Counted from the first letter of the stretch, positions 44,834 through 56,665 are shown. The stretch: 64,000 bases of DNA from Tilletia caries (GCA_032718865.1 JALUTQ010000033.1:558001-622000), one strand, 5' to 3'. Numbers and translations are program-made. Notes: generated by a model not told the origin, from the letters alone.

Positions 44834-47800
44834 ATAACGTGGCGGTGCGGGAAACCCCCGTTCCGCCGCCCCCCCCCACCTCTACCAGGCGAAGCATGGC
44901 CGGTGCGCTGGATCCTTGATTCCGGCGCCACGCACCACTTCATCAACGACGTCAACCTGCTGGAGGACGGTACCGTGACGAGGGACAGCAAGATGATCCG
45001 AATCGCCGATGGCAAAAAAATTGCGGCCACCCACCGGGGCTCCTTGACCATGCGAGTCCGGACCACCCCTGCCCTCGTTATCACTCTCCATAACGTCTAC
45101 GTCGTCCCGACGTTCCCGCACAATCTGCTGTCCGTACAGAGATTGAATCAAGCTGGTGTGGATGTCAATTTCCCACACACAGCCTCCACCACCCTGTTGA
45201 TCAGCAACGGGTGTGAACACAGACTAGAACGCGACGCACACAGTGGTGCCACTGTTGTGTTGTCTCGCCCATACGGGCCACATCGCGCTACCGGAGCGGT
45301 TATAGCGGTTCATGAGTGTGGTCTAAGGTGCTCTGCATCACCTCCGCATGGGCCGATCCTTATGCCGGGGCGCTCTGCATCACGTCCCGCCCCGTCCCCC
45401 TGTTACACCTCGGTGTATTCGCTCCACAGGGAAGGGGCACATCCCTCAGGTACGTCCTCACAGACCGTACCAGCTGCTAGATTGAGAACCCAAGATGACT
45501 CCTCTACCCCATGTTCCACAGAACACCTGACTGCCACGGTGGCAGCTCAGGAGGGCAAAGAAGGAGCGTCTGTGGGAGCAGCAGCGAAGGGGATAGGGGA
45601 CATTGAGGTCGCAGAGAAGGGAGGGGATGAGGGTGGGACCGATGGAGGAAAGGGCGATCAGGCTGGTGAGGGGGACCAGGCACATCGTGCTCTTACGCAA
45701 GAGCGAATGGTCATTCGGTGGCATCAACGGTTCGCACACATGAGCTTCGGCTCCATTGCGCGACTCATTGGGCTCGGTGTCGAAGGACTGCGGCACCTCA
45801 ACAAGAGTGCAGCTCTCCGCCTCGTGGACCGGGAGGATCGCTGCGATGCGTGCGCGATCTCCAACCTGAAGGAGGCTTCCTTCAAGTCATCGACCTCTCG
45901 GGCCGACGACATCGGCGACCTCGCTCACTGCGATCTTTCGGGGCCGTATACAGGAAACAACGAGTACACGCACTGTCTTAGCACCCTGGACGACCATTCC
46001 CGAAATGGATGGACGTTCCCGATCGCCGACAAGTCCAGCACAACAGTGACCAAGGTTCTTCAGCGCTGGGCTCGTCAAGTGGAGACATATACCGAAAAGA
46101 AGATCAAGACTCTCCACACCGACAATGGTACGGAATTTGACAACAATGCGATGGATTCCTGGGCTGCGAAGGAAGGAATCAGCTGGCGATGGACAGTACC
46201 AGGCTCCAGCGAGCAGAATGGGCGGGTGGAACGGTTTCAGGGGGTTATACAAGAGCGTGGACGTGCGATGTTGACGGCGGCGCGGCTACCGATTGGTTTC
46301 TGGCCATTCGCCTGGCGGTATGCGGCGTACTTGGTCAATCGCACGCCCCACCGCAGTCTCGGGTACCGGATCCCACAGGAGCTATGGTCCAAACAACCTG
46401 TCGACCTGACCATGCTTCGGACCTTCGGGTGTTTGTGCTGGACGATGCAAGATGCCCGACACCGTTCGGACGGGAAGCTGTCGGCCCGAGGCGTGCGTGG
46501 GACCTTCCTTGGCCTGTCGGAGGACCGGAAGGGATGGCTGGTGTACGTACCGTCAGACGTCACAAACCCTCTTCGATACAGCAGATCTGTTTTGTTCGAT
46601 GAGACTCAGACATACGACGAAGGCCGGTCCCTCGACATCCTCCAACAGCACGCATCACGACCCGACGACCATGTGGAGATGGTCCTTCCTTACCCACGAC
46701 GTCGTCGGCGCCGCGTCGGGGAGGGGGAGAAGGCTCTCGATGTTCCTTCCGACTTGCGCGACGACGAAGAACTGGGCGGCATCACAAGAGACGGCGAAGT
46801 TACCATCTCGACTCTCCCAGTTCCAAGCACTACGACAATGGACCCACTGGAGACGAACGAGGAGGAGCGGCACGAGGACGCGATGGAGCAGGAGGGGGTG
46901 TAAACGAGGAAAGGGGGGGCTAGTGATGCAGGAGGTGGTAATTGGAGAAAAAAAGACGAGGATCTAGCGATGCAGAAAGGGGACATGGTGATGCAGGAGG
47001 GGGTACTTGGGGAGAAGAACGGGCTGGAAGAGGCGTTGGAGAATGGGGTGGCGCAGAAGGAGGTTCGGGTCGGAGATGAGGTGCATGAGAGAGGGAAAGG
47101 AGGATCTGTGGAGACGAGAGGGCAGGAGAGGGAGTCTGTGGGGAAAGCGGGTCAGGATGATGTGGTGAAGGGCTTGGAGGATGATGGGAAACGGAAAGGG
47201 AAGATAAAGGGATCGAAACCCATGCGCAAGAGTCCGAGGCTGCACGATGTGCAAGCACTAGGAGCATCCCTACAGCTGCGCAAGTTTGATGACGAGTGGT
47301 CCAAGATCGAGCTGGTTGGTATCACGGAGTGCTCGGAGGTCGAAGGGATGGCACTGCTGGCAAGCCAAGGACGCGAGGCTCGGACACTAGACGGACAGCT
47401 TCTCGAGCCGACCACATTCGCTCAAGCACTGTCGCGCTCGGATAAGGACGAGTGGAAGGCGTCCATGGACGACGAGCACAAATCGCTAATCGAGATGGGT
47501 ACTTGGGAGCTGTGCCACCCACCCCCCGGCCGGAAACTCATTGGCTGCCGGTGGGTCTACAAGGTTAAAACGGACCCGGAGGGACGGGCGATTCGGAAGA
47601 AGTCTCGGCTGGTGGCGCAAGGGTTTACGCAGGTAGAAGGGATCGACTACGATGAGACGTTCGCTCCAGTGGCCAGGCTCAGCGCCCTACGGATGATGGT
47701 CACTTTGGCCATTCAGCTCAACCTCAGGCTCCACGGGATGGACGTCAAGACGGCGTATCTCAATGGGGAACTCGACGTCGACATCTACATGCGACAGCCC

Positions 47801-49034
47801 CCTGGGTATGACGACGGATCAGGGAGGGTGTGCCGTTTGCTCTGGACCCTCTACGGGCTCAAACAATCCGGGCGGTATTGGTATCACACGCTGCGCGACA
47901 AGCTCCTTGAGGCAAGCTTCAAACAGCTGAAGAGCGAGCCATGTCTTTTCCACAAGACTACGAGTCAAGGCCCAGTCATCATCCTCATCTACGTCGACGA
48001 CGTGGCGATCGCAGCGCCAACAGAGGAGATGATCAACGAGATCAAAACGCAATTCACTTCCTGGTTCAAGATGACGGACAACGGCCCATTGACGTCGATG
48101 CTCGGGATCCGGATCAACAGATCAAAGTGCGGCCGGATTGCGACGATGAGCCAAACTGGCTATGTTGACCAGATCCTTCAGCGGTATGGAATGGCCGAAT
48201 GCAAACCCTCCGACACACCAATGGCAGAGGCTTCCAAACACCTCCGGCCCAGAGAGGGAACGGCCGCCACAACGCAGGAACGACACTACTTCGCGGGCCT
48301 AATCGGATGTCTGTTGTGGCTTGCACAGGGCACGAGAATGGACATCGCGTTCCAGGTTGGAAAGCTGGCGCGCTTTATGGCAAACCCCTCCGAAGAACAC
48401 GTAGCGGCAGCAAAGAGGGTCCTGCGATACCTCGCGGGGACACGGGAACTTGGGCTCCGCTTCCGGCACAGCGAGCTCGCTCAGCTGGTCGGGTATTCTG
48501 ACTCGGACCATGGCGCCGACCCGACCACTAGACGGAGTGTCACTGGCTACGTCTTTTTACCTCTATGGAAACCCCGTCACCTGGAGGTCGAAACTTCAAG
48601 ACACGGTCTCGATATCATCGACCGAAGCCGAGTACATTGCGCTGTCGGAGGCGACGAGGGAAGCTATCTGGGCGGTACAGCTGTTAGAGGAGCTATGCCT
48701 TCGGGTACGGGAGCCAGTGGATATGTTTACCGACAACACTGGGGCAGAAGCGCTCGCACGGAACCCAGGGTCCCATCATCGCACAAAGCATATCGGCATT
48801 CACCATCATCTCGTTCGTGACAGTAACAACGACGGCACGATCAAGGTCCAAAGGGTACACACCGACGATAACCCAGCCGACCTCCTCACAAAGACGGTCA
48901 CATTCGCAAGGCTCACCTCGGGGAGGAAGCAGCTGGGGCTGGGGTCAACGGCACTGGTAGCCGAGTTCGATTGTTTCTGGGCGGCGCTCACCGCGAGCAC
49001 GGGAGGGGGAGTTGAAAGGGCGTGCTCGGGATGA
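44834..49034 (+). pseudogene. Copia pol: protease-integrase-RT-RNase H with two lesions
   Basis: Pol is in the +1 frame relative to gag with about 20 nt overlap at the gag end, which suggests translational frameshifting. Seen: protease DSGATHHF, a gag-pre-integrase part with H..H and CDAC, integrase (CDLSGPY, HTDNGTEF, Glu about 36 residues later in SSEQNGRVERFQ), RT (WVYKVKTDPEG, VKTAYLNGEL, YVDDVAIA) and RNase H (SSTEAEYIALSE, FTDNTGAEAL, KHIGIHHHLVRD). An in-frame TAA at 46901-46903 separates integrase from RT, and an extra T in a run (48554-48558) shifts the RNase H into another frame that ends in the right LTR. As sequenced, pol is not continuous. Confidence 0.9.
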
Positions 49035-49241
49035 GACGCTACGTGGAGGTACGCTCGGAGGGAAAAGGGTGACAGCAAGGGGAAGGTATCGAAGAGCTTC
49101 ATGAATGTATCCTCCTAGCACTCTCCTTCACGCAATCAGACAGACACACACCTTGAGCCAAGAATACTGGTCAGAGGTACGTCTGAGATTGCCCTACTCC
49201 CTGAACCTCTGCGCGCTAGTACGGAGGACCGTTACTCAACT
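49010..49241 (+). repeat. Copia right LTR
   Basis: Identical by eye to the left LTR. Preceded by the polypurine tract and followed by the CGGCG target duplication. Confidence 0.95.
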
Positions 49242-50657
49242 CGGCGAAACCAGCGAGTACGCCACTGGGTCATACGCCCATCACCTTCGCCTCCCTTTCT
49301 CCCAATCCACCTCGACCTCGACATCCCTTGTGGCAGCACTGGCACAAGGCATTTGCTCCCGTCTGTCAGCCCATACTCACCACCGACAAAGGGTACTTAT
49401 CTTCCATCTCACAGCAATCAGGGAGAATGTAGAACGCATATAAGGAGGACCTTTCTTGCCTTCCCTCTGTATTCCTCTTCTGCTTCTTCACCGTCAATTC
49501 ACCACTCCAAGTTTACCATCTAGGAATTTCCTTCAGATTGTGAGCAAGTAGAGGTGTAGAACGGGAAGCCGATTTCTCCTGGTTCGTTAGCAATATCCAT
49601 CAAAAGCTAACAGGGCTGACGTGGGGAACTGGGCAGGGACGTGCGTCCGACGAGGATAGCGCTGTAATGCCTGTATCCGATATCCGACCTCGACCCTAGT
49701 CGAAGTCGTCCTGACTCCTGAGCCTGACGCCTGACGCCGACGGCCGCCCATGCCAGCCGCCAGAGAGCCTTACCAACTGCGGCCTGCGGGCGACTGGGCA
49801 TGGCGGGCGTAATGAATGATCAATTCCTGACCTGGGTGCGTACCTTACCAGAGTGTTCCCCTAACTTTTTCGCCTTGTTGAATAACAGGTCGCTGGGGGC
49901 TGGGAGTGGGATTTAAATACAGACTTAGTCAACAAAGTTAAGTAGCAGCAACTTACGCCTTGGAACCATAGTGACCTGGCTGTCGGCTGAAGCCCAGAGG
50001 CCAGGGTGTCCCTCAGACTCGATGTGGACCTCAGACCCTTATGACCTGGTAGAGATGTGCGAAGACGTGACTGGGGGGGCGTCCTCTCCCCCTCCCCTTT
50101 TCGCGAATCTTTTTGTATCAGAAAGGTCACCAAATCTCAGCCCAGCACGGCTACGCAGAAGCTCAAGGTAGCTTCGCTACCCTTCGTCTGCTTCGCCATG
50201 CGGCTGCGACTTGCGATCGTAGCTACGAGCATCTATATCATTGTCCATGTAACATTTTGAATGTTGATCAAACTTGCGTGAAAAAAAAGGGATTGAGGAA
50301 CTTCACACACGTAATCATCCCCGCACGGCTGTATCTACCAAGGAAGCAGAAAGCAAAGAATGATATGTCATATGATGGCTTCGCGCAGAGAGAGACAATT
50401 GACAAACAAGACGGAGAATAGCTGCGAGCGCAATGAAGATAAGATTAAAAAGACTGAGGAGAAAAAAGCGTGAGGCTAATGCAGAAGGAGAGGTTAGGGG
50501 ATAGGAAACATAAGCGGCCGGGGAAGCAGACGGAAGGGACGTAGAAGACGGGTGAAGGCTGAGACCGGAGACGAATGGGCAAAGGAATGCCAACAGAGCT
50601 TGATGCGAAGGTAAGGGAATATAGAAGAGGCAAGAGCACAGCAGAAAGAAAGTCAGA

Positions 50658-50702
50658 TCAGGTCAGGTCAGGTCAGGTCAGCCGTCAGGTCAGGTCAGGT
50701 CC
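50658..50702 (+). repeat. (AGGTC)n pentanucleotide repeat
   Basis: About eight copies of a GGTCA/AGGTC unit, interrupted once by GCC. Lies just beyond the 3' side of the MDH pseudogene. Confidence 0.8.
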
Positions 50703-50724
50703 AGTGTTGAACATACTATTGGAG

Positions 50725-51126
50725 TATGGAACCCTGGGCGACTTGAGAGAGGAGAAGCACAATGGTGACGCCGAAGGTGGCCACCGACGACGGACACATT
50801 GACCTCGGCGGGCTTGACGTTGGCAATGTCGAAGTGGAAGGTGGAGGCGCGTGTGATGTCAAAGGTGGTGACCCGTGACACAGAACAGACTGTACGAAGA
50901 TATGCAGTGATGAGCACCATTTTTAACTCATGAAGCGTCAGAGCCGTTAGAAGAGGGAGAGGGGGGGTCGGGGGAAAACCCACCGCTTGGGGTCGTAAAG
51001 ACTTGAAGACCTCGGCGACGATGGGCACGGTGGAGTTGACGGGGTTGGAGATGACGAGGTGGTGTGCTTTGGGAGCAACCTTGGCAGCGGCTTTGTCGAG
51101 GGAGAGAGCTGTCCGATGGGGCATGG
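50725..51126 (-). pseudogene. malate dehydrogenase fragment
   Basis: Minus-strand frames match the middle of NAD malate dehydrogenase: KVAPKAHHLVISNPVNSTVP and IVAEVFK, then after an intron-like gap (donor GTGGGT, acceptor CGTACAG) VTTFDITRASTFHFDIANV and VSVVGGH. These are the NAD-domain NPVNSTVP motif and the catalytic-side segment before the GGHSG loop. The frame breaks before the gap (YDPK is reached only in another frame), inside the VTTFD segment and again after GGH, and both ends of the enzyme are missing. The retained intron-like gap shows it came from genomic DNA, not from mRNA. It cannot make a working enzyme. Confidence 0.85.
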
Positions 51127-52425
51127 TGAGTGAGGAAAGTCAGTCTACTCATCTTGACGACGTCGACCGGATTCATAAGAGCAGAGAGCTGAAAAAAAAC
51201 GAATGGGTGAGTAAGGACCTAACCCGGAGCACCTGATGCAGATGCGCGTATAAACACGAGGCTCACCTTGGATGACAATTCGGGAGTGCTGACTGCTGGG
51301 CCGGACTCAGAATGGGAACAAAGCAGAGACTGGTATGGGTAAGTGGTATCAGCCATCAGGTTAAGCAAGAAAAAAAAGCAAAACAGCGGTGAGCATCATT
51401 AACTTGAACCTTGGTGAGCAGAGAGCGGTTAAAAAAAAGAAATCGAGAGGGGGATTGTTCAATTCGCATGATGCTTGTCGGGCTTCGATGGAAGCGTGAA
51501 GAAAGGCTGGCGGTGTTGGTTGTCGTCTGTCGAGTGTCGAAATGAACTGATTACGTATGCAAGATTTCTGCACTCTGTGCTTATGTAAGGAAAACCAAAC
51601 TTTGGCTCAAGGACAGATCAGTCAATTCTGATGCTACAACCACGAAACCTGTGCCAGAAGTTGCAGGACTAGATTTGGTCAAGGGTCTACTGATTCAGAA
51701 TGGTGTGTTGTGTTGGTAGTTGCGAAGAAAAGTCCCAAACTACGAGCCTGAATGGCAAAAAGCTTACGGCCGTAAGGCGGGAGCCGCCCTATAACCCCTT
51801 AACTAAAGTTAGGGGAATATGACATGTAAGTGACATATAAGTGATTGCGGTGTGGGCGTGTGGCAACTTGCATGCACACGTTCCCGAATCCCGAGTGCCC
51901 GACCCGAATCTGTATGTACCTCGTCGCACCTTGCAGGCCTGGATACCTTACTTGAGCCTCCTGCTTTTCCTGCTTCGCGCTCTGAGCAAACAAACAGCCA
52001 CGGCTGGCTCTCATCTTTCTCATCTGGTTCCACGTTCCACAATTTCTCATTTCGGTGTGCGATGTGTGAGGGCTTCTCGTGGATGAGTAGCGCGATGAGC
52101 GATGAGCGATAATGAATGCCATAATGGGCAGCATGAGTAGTGGCAGAGTGATTAGACCGAGAACCACCACTATCGCTAGACGCTAACCCTTCAACTTCAA
52201 GACTGTCACACTGCACTCGCTCCCGGAGTCCCGTTATAGACACCCGCCGCCCCAACGAAGAAGGGTTGGCCCTGCTCCATAAATCTTCCATCCATCCATC
52301 CATCCATCCATTCATCCATCCCCCCACATACCAACGAAGGGAGCAACCCAGTCACTCTCCCAGGAGATATCCTCAGATATCCACACGAGCGCGAACCCTT
52401 CTACATACTTGTATCGATATCGGCC

Positions 52426-54363
52426 ATGTACACCCGTCACCGCGAATCGTTGGTCAACGAAGACTCATCTTGGCACAAAGGCCAATCATGGAAGAGGAAG
52501 AGGATAGTCAAGGTAAGTGTCCTTACCTTTTTGCTTCTGGATGAGATGATCGCTCACACTTGATCCTCTCGCATTGGTTTCCAGGTCGCCATTGGCATCG
52601 TCGTCCTTTTGATCATCCTCGCAATTGCTCTCGGCGTCGGTCTAACACTCGGCCTTCGCAAGTCGGATCAGAATCGTCCGCACGTCAAACCTGTCAGCTT
52701 TCCGACCGATGGCCTGGATCTTTCCACGAAGGGTCTCCAATCAAGAGGGTCATTCTTCACATCCTCTGTCGACTCTTCATCGGCGGCCATCTTCAACTGG
52801 ACTTCGGGCGGCTTCACCTTCGCTAAGTACTCCAATGACACCACCAAGGCAGACATCATTGTGAACACTAGTCTTCCGATCCAGGAAATCGACGGTTTTG
52901 GGGCCGCGCTGACCGATTCAGCCGCATACACTCTCTTCGAGCTCAAGCGAAGTAACGCCTCCGTCTACAATGCAACTCTGAAGACCCTTTTCAATATGCG
53001 TACCGGCACTCCAATTCTACGCGTGCCTCTCGGCTCAAGCGACTTCTCCATGCAGGAATATGTCTTTGCGCCAAACGCACCGCCGGGCGATCTCCTCTCA
53101 CAAGCCCTGGCCTCCTCCAAAAATATCAACGATGCCCTCCTCAGCGCCGGATTTAGCCTCGGCCCGGCAAACGACTATCTCATCCCCATCCTCCGTGATA
53201 TTGTCGCAATCAGGCCTCAGCTCAAAGTTATATTCTCGCCGTGGTCACCACCTGCCTGGATGAAGACGAGCGGGTCTCTGTCTGGCGGATCGATCATACC
53301 CGGCTTCGTTCCCCTCGTCGCACAGTACTATGTCATGTCGATCAAGGCCTTCGTTGACGCAGGCGTCCCCGCCTGGTCCATGACGCTGCAGAACGAGCCC
53401 AATTTTGCGCCAAAGTATCCATCCACGATTGTGGATAGCAAGACGCAGTCTCAGCTCGCCTCGGCCATTCGAGGCCTATTGCCCGCGCACAACCTCACCA
53501 GTATGAAGATCTTTGCACATGACAACAACTGGGCGGAGTGGCAGGACGCGGCCGACATCGTCAACCTGAACAGCAGTGCCATTGATGGCATCGCATGGCA
53601 TGCATATAAGGGTGACGCGTCGCAAATCGCCAACTTCCGAGGGAACACCTCTGCGCCGTCGCTCGAGACGCACATGACCGAGTTCACTGGAACGTCTGGC
53701 GATTCCAAAAGTCGCTGGGACGCGCAAAAGTACTGGCTGGAATCGATCTACTTCCCCATGCTGAATCAGTACGCGCACTCCGTCGAGATTTGGAACATCG
53801 CATTGGACCCGAACAACGGTCCACGCCTTTCATCGGCCCCCTGCTCGAATTGCGTCGGCGCACTCCAAGTCAGCACACCCGACCACTTTGCCGATCCGTG
53901 GGTGCAGATCCAGCCGCAGTACATCACGATGGCGCACATGAATGCTGCCACTGTAGATCTCAGCACAATTGGGGGCGGGCCTGCCTACCGCGCGCTGACG
54001 ATTCAGCAATCCAATACTACGACGAACTCGACCGCGAACTTGGCCTGCATTACGAGCCAAGGGTTTGCAGCCTCGCTCAAAGGTGCTAAATTGGAGCCTT
54101 CCAACGCAGCGAACACGGATACGACTTTCAGTCGGCGGGTTGGGCTCGTCTTGTACAACAACTGCGACACGGCCCAGACTTTGAATCTGAACATTGACGG
54201 CCGAGCGACTGCGTTCGACACGCAGGTACGTTCCAACTTTCAGCCTTCTTCCTTATCTGCGATGCTCTGAAGTAAGCTGGCGTACTCACGATGACTTTCA
54301 TCCAATCTCTTTATCCTCTATCTACAGCCCGGTGTCACGACCCTCGTATGGCAAGCACCCTAA
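52426..54363 (+). CDS. membrane-anchored GH30 glycosidase, copy 2
   Basis: Three exons: 52426-52512, 52585-54225 and 54328-54363, 587 aa, the same length and exon sizes as copy 1. The same type II membrane anchor (VAIGIVVLLIILAIALG) and the same catalytic pair (Glu in LQNEPNF and in HMTEFTGT) are kept, so the enzyme should work. Differences cluster in the juxtamembrane part, in WSQWQN versus WAEWQD, and in the C-terminal third, while 383 bp of the catalytic core are identical to copy 1. Substrate as for copy 1: beta-1,6-glucan or glucosylceramide. Confidence 0.9.
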
Positions 54364-55057
54364 GATATTCAGATCTTCGACCTACTACCGGAACTAATTG
54401 TATCATCACCGACTATTCTGAGCACATGCTTCCTTTCTTCGCCCTTTCAAGATTCACGATCCGCGCCAAGATCGTCCGCACCTCACTGTCACGTATATAT
54501 TCTCCCCTAACGAATTTTCGCTTTCTGATCCCTGGGCCGCGTCCTGCTTGGAGTATGAAGCTATGAAGTATCATGCTCACCCTTGCACTCGGTCTTCGTA
54601 TCTCTGGTCGTGTACTCGACACCCGAGCGGCTGGTCGCTAAGAATTTGGAAGTTGAGCGTTGCACAACTGCCACCCGGAGCCAAAGCGTGAAGAAAGGAA
54701 TTTCGATAACTATGTGCCCTTGGTAACGCCGAGAATTTGAGAAGAGTCGAAGAGTCAGAGTGAGTGTATGGTGTATCCGGCGAGGGGAGGAACGAGACAG
54801 GAGAGAGCGAGAAAGAGATAGAAAGATAGCAAGCGAGCGAGAGAGAGAGAGAACCTGAAGTCGATCCCGGCCTACTCTTCCGCACCGATAAGCCTGGAAC
54901 AGCCGCCGCATGCTGGGTGCGGGTAGACAAGTACGGGAAAAGGACGATTGATAGGCTCGGGTATTGTGTCGGAGCATTTAAGATGGGGCGAGGCGAAGAG
55001 ATGGCGGAGAGCCGTGAGGCCGTGAAGTATGAGGTTGCTTGGGTCGAGCTTGATCCT
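54364..55057. other. intergenic, convergent 3' ends
   Basis: Up to about 54571 it copies the GH30-1 flank; beyond that lies unique DNA with a purine-rich strip (GA repeats, about 54785-54855). Ends at the stop of the SSUH2-like gene. No gene seen. Confidence 0.6.
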
Positions 55058-56665
55058 TTAAGCGATCTGGACAGGTGGCACGCCAGGGCATGATGCGACT
55101 TTGAAAGTCCAAAAGGTCGGGACAGCCGCAACGTCCGGGCTGCTCATAGCACTGCGGCGTCGGAAGATATTGCGGCTCGACTTTGATGAAGGAGCCGGGC
55201 TCTTGCACGTGGAGGGCATTGCGGTCGGACTGAGGAAGATCGACGAAGGAGGTGATCCGCCGGACGATGATGCAGGAGATGGAATACCGTGGCCTGCAAC
55301 TTTGCCGATGCTGACGACAACGGTATGGATGGACGAACGTTCGAATTCGCAGATGGCAAGGACGGTTTTGGCCGGGTTGACACATTCCTCCTGAGCGGCA
55401 GCAAAGTCTTCCGCAAGCTGGGCGATGCGGGCACCCGCGAGGGCCTGGATGGAAGCTTCGCCATCTTCTTCCCTAAGGATCTTCTCGACGAAAGCAGGGA
55501 CGCTGGGTGTAGAGTATCCGCTGCTAATTCCCGGTGTAACGGGTGTCGACGTGCCCGAGCTCCGACGCAGCGAGGCGAGCGAGATAGCGGGCATCTCTCT
55601 GACGCTCATCTTGACGTCCACGAAGAGTCCCATGAGCCTCTTACCCTTGCCTTCGCACTCCTGGCAAGGCTTCTTGCCCGTGTTGTTGCAGCCCGCGCAG
55701 AAGGTCTGTCCATGACCGTTGCAGTTGGTGCAAAGCTTCGACGCTTCGGTACCGCGGCGTCGACCCGAGCCGCTGCACCAGAAGCAGGAGGCAGCTTCGA
55801 TACCACCGCAGTCGCCGCACTTGCTCTGGGAAGATGCATGGCACGGGCCACAGTCTGTGATTGTTCGCAAATCTTCGAGTTCGAAGGTGCGTTTGGCAGA
55901 GCCAGTGCGTCCCTTTGAAAGGGCATGCTGAGCCGTTGCGCGAGTGTCGATCTTGAGCGACCATGCTCCCGGTAGAGCCTCAATCGGAGTGAGAACCTTG
56001 ACCTCTTCAGAGTCTTGCTCAGCCGTAATGGCTGAGATGGGCCGCCAAGCCAGTGCCCTGGTCTCCGTCACCAGTCTGACGCGCATTACCCGTCGCTCTT
56101 CGGCGGCGATGATGCTAAGGCGGAGAGAGTTCGGGCTGGGAAGGCCATCGCTGGACGCCAGGATGCTCGGTGCGCTGGCGAAGGAGAAGAGACGGGGTCG
56201 CGAGGCGTTCCCAGAAGCTTTTGCCATTGCATATTCGGCTTCCAGAAGGAAGGGGAACTCGCTGACGAGCTTTTCACGGATCTCATCCTGATCAGGATTT
56301 GATTCCACCCTGTGTCATCCCAGAGCAATGCGAGCGAGATAGAGAAGAAAGGAGGAATAGAGGGAGGAATAGTCAGAGCTGCTGGTCCTTTTTAAGCACT
56401 TCCACATGTTTGCGTCATGACAGACTCACAAGTCCTTATCGCAGAATGTGATCCAGTTTGGTGTCTGGCCGCTCTCTTCGATGGTGTCGATTTGCTTGCT
56501 CCAAGGCAGTCGTGACCCACGAATCGATCCCCTTGGGGAGTTGGTCGCGCTCTTCCAGCCCGAAGAAGATGCTGCCATTTTGCCGAAGGGCTTGGGAGAT
56601 GGGATACCGCCGCTTGACTTGGGGCGGAGGTCGAACTGGACGAAGGCAGGCGCAAAGGATGTCAT
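55058..56665 (-). CDS. SSUH2-like protein with DnaJ-type Cys repeats
   Basis: Two exons with ATG at 56665: 56665-56430 and 56309-55058, 495 aa. The coding-like frame continues upstream to a splice acceptor (TTTGCACCCAG, about 56837) without an ATG, so a longer N-terminus from another exon is possible. The core (about residues 230-302) has CGPCHASSQSKCGDCGG, CFWCSGSG, CTNCNGHG, CAGCNNTG and CQECEGKG, the CxxCxGxG zinc-binding repeats of DnaJ, without any J domain. This arrangement is that of SSUH2-homologue proteins, whose function is poorly known. The tail is Ser/Pro-rich. Confidence 0.8.

Larger units (their letters stand above)
42714..49241 (+). mobile_element. Ty1/Copia LTR retrotransposon, 6528 bp
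   Basis: LTRs of 232 bp (42714-42945, 49010-49241) appear identical base for base, start AGTTGA and end TCAACT, and are flanked by the 5-bp duplication CGGCG (42709-42713, 49242-49246). A primer-binding site begins TGGTAGCTCC directly after the left LTR and a purine tract (GGGAGGGGG) precedes the right LTR. Domain order gag, protease, integrase, RT, RNase H defines Copia. Identical LTRs mean a recent insertion, here into an older solo LTR. Gag and pol carry frame changes described below. Confidence 0.95.
42686..49612. repeat. solo LTR (394 bp) split by the Copia element
   Basis: Two pieces, 42686-42713 and 49247-49612, make one 394-bp LTR that starts TGTTAG and ends CTAACA. It is flanked by a 5-bp duplication GGGCT (42681-42685 and 49613-49617). 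The first duplication copy has the empty site GTTGGGCTGACG near 32404. A TATAAGG box (about 49439) followed by CT-rich DNA fits an LTR promoter. No internal region or partner LTR is seen, so it is a solo LTR left by LTR-LTR recombination, and it is unrelated in sequence to the Copia LTRs. Confidence 0.88.
49856..51817. mobile_element. putative 1.96-kb inverted-repeat element carrying an MDH fragment
   Basis: Ends carry the exact 13-bp inverted repeat TTCCCCTAACTTT (49856-49868; complement at 51805-51817). The interval lies inside a segment missing from the first duplication copy. It holds a malate dehydrogenase pseudogene, a (GGTCA)n tract (about 50658-50700) and no transposase. No target duplication could be identified, so the boundaries and the element nature are tentative. 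Confidence 0.45.
49613..52425. other. duplicated intergenic DNA with a 2-kb insertion
   Basis: 49618-49816 matches 32408-32598 of the first copy, and similarity resumes near 51850 (GTGTGG..CATGCACAC, then the TTGCAGGCCTGGATACC segment). The DNA between is absent from the first copy. A (TCCA)n tract (about 52287-52320) precedes the GH30 copy 2 leader. Apart from the MDH pseudogene no gene is seen. Confidence 0.75.
35451..54571 (+). repeat. tandem segmental duplication, second copy with insertions
   Basis: Matches 30685-35450 in order: truncated RRM gene, its 3' flank, the GTGGGGAACTGGGCAGGGAC segment (from about 49618), the GH30 leader, GH30 copy 2 and its 3' flank. About 14 kb of insertions (LINE, solo LTR, Copia, and the MDH-pseudogene segment) separate the two genes. 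Similarity to copy 1 fades after about 54571. Confidence 0.88.
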
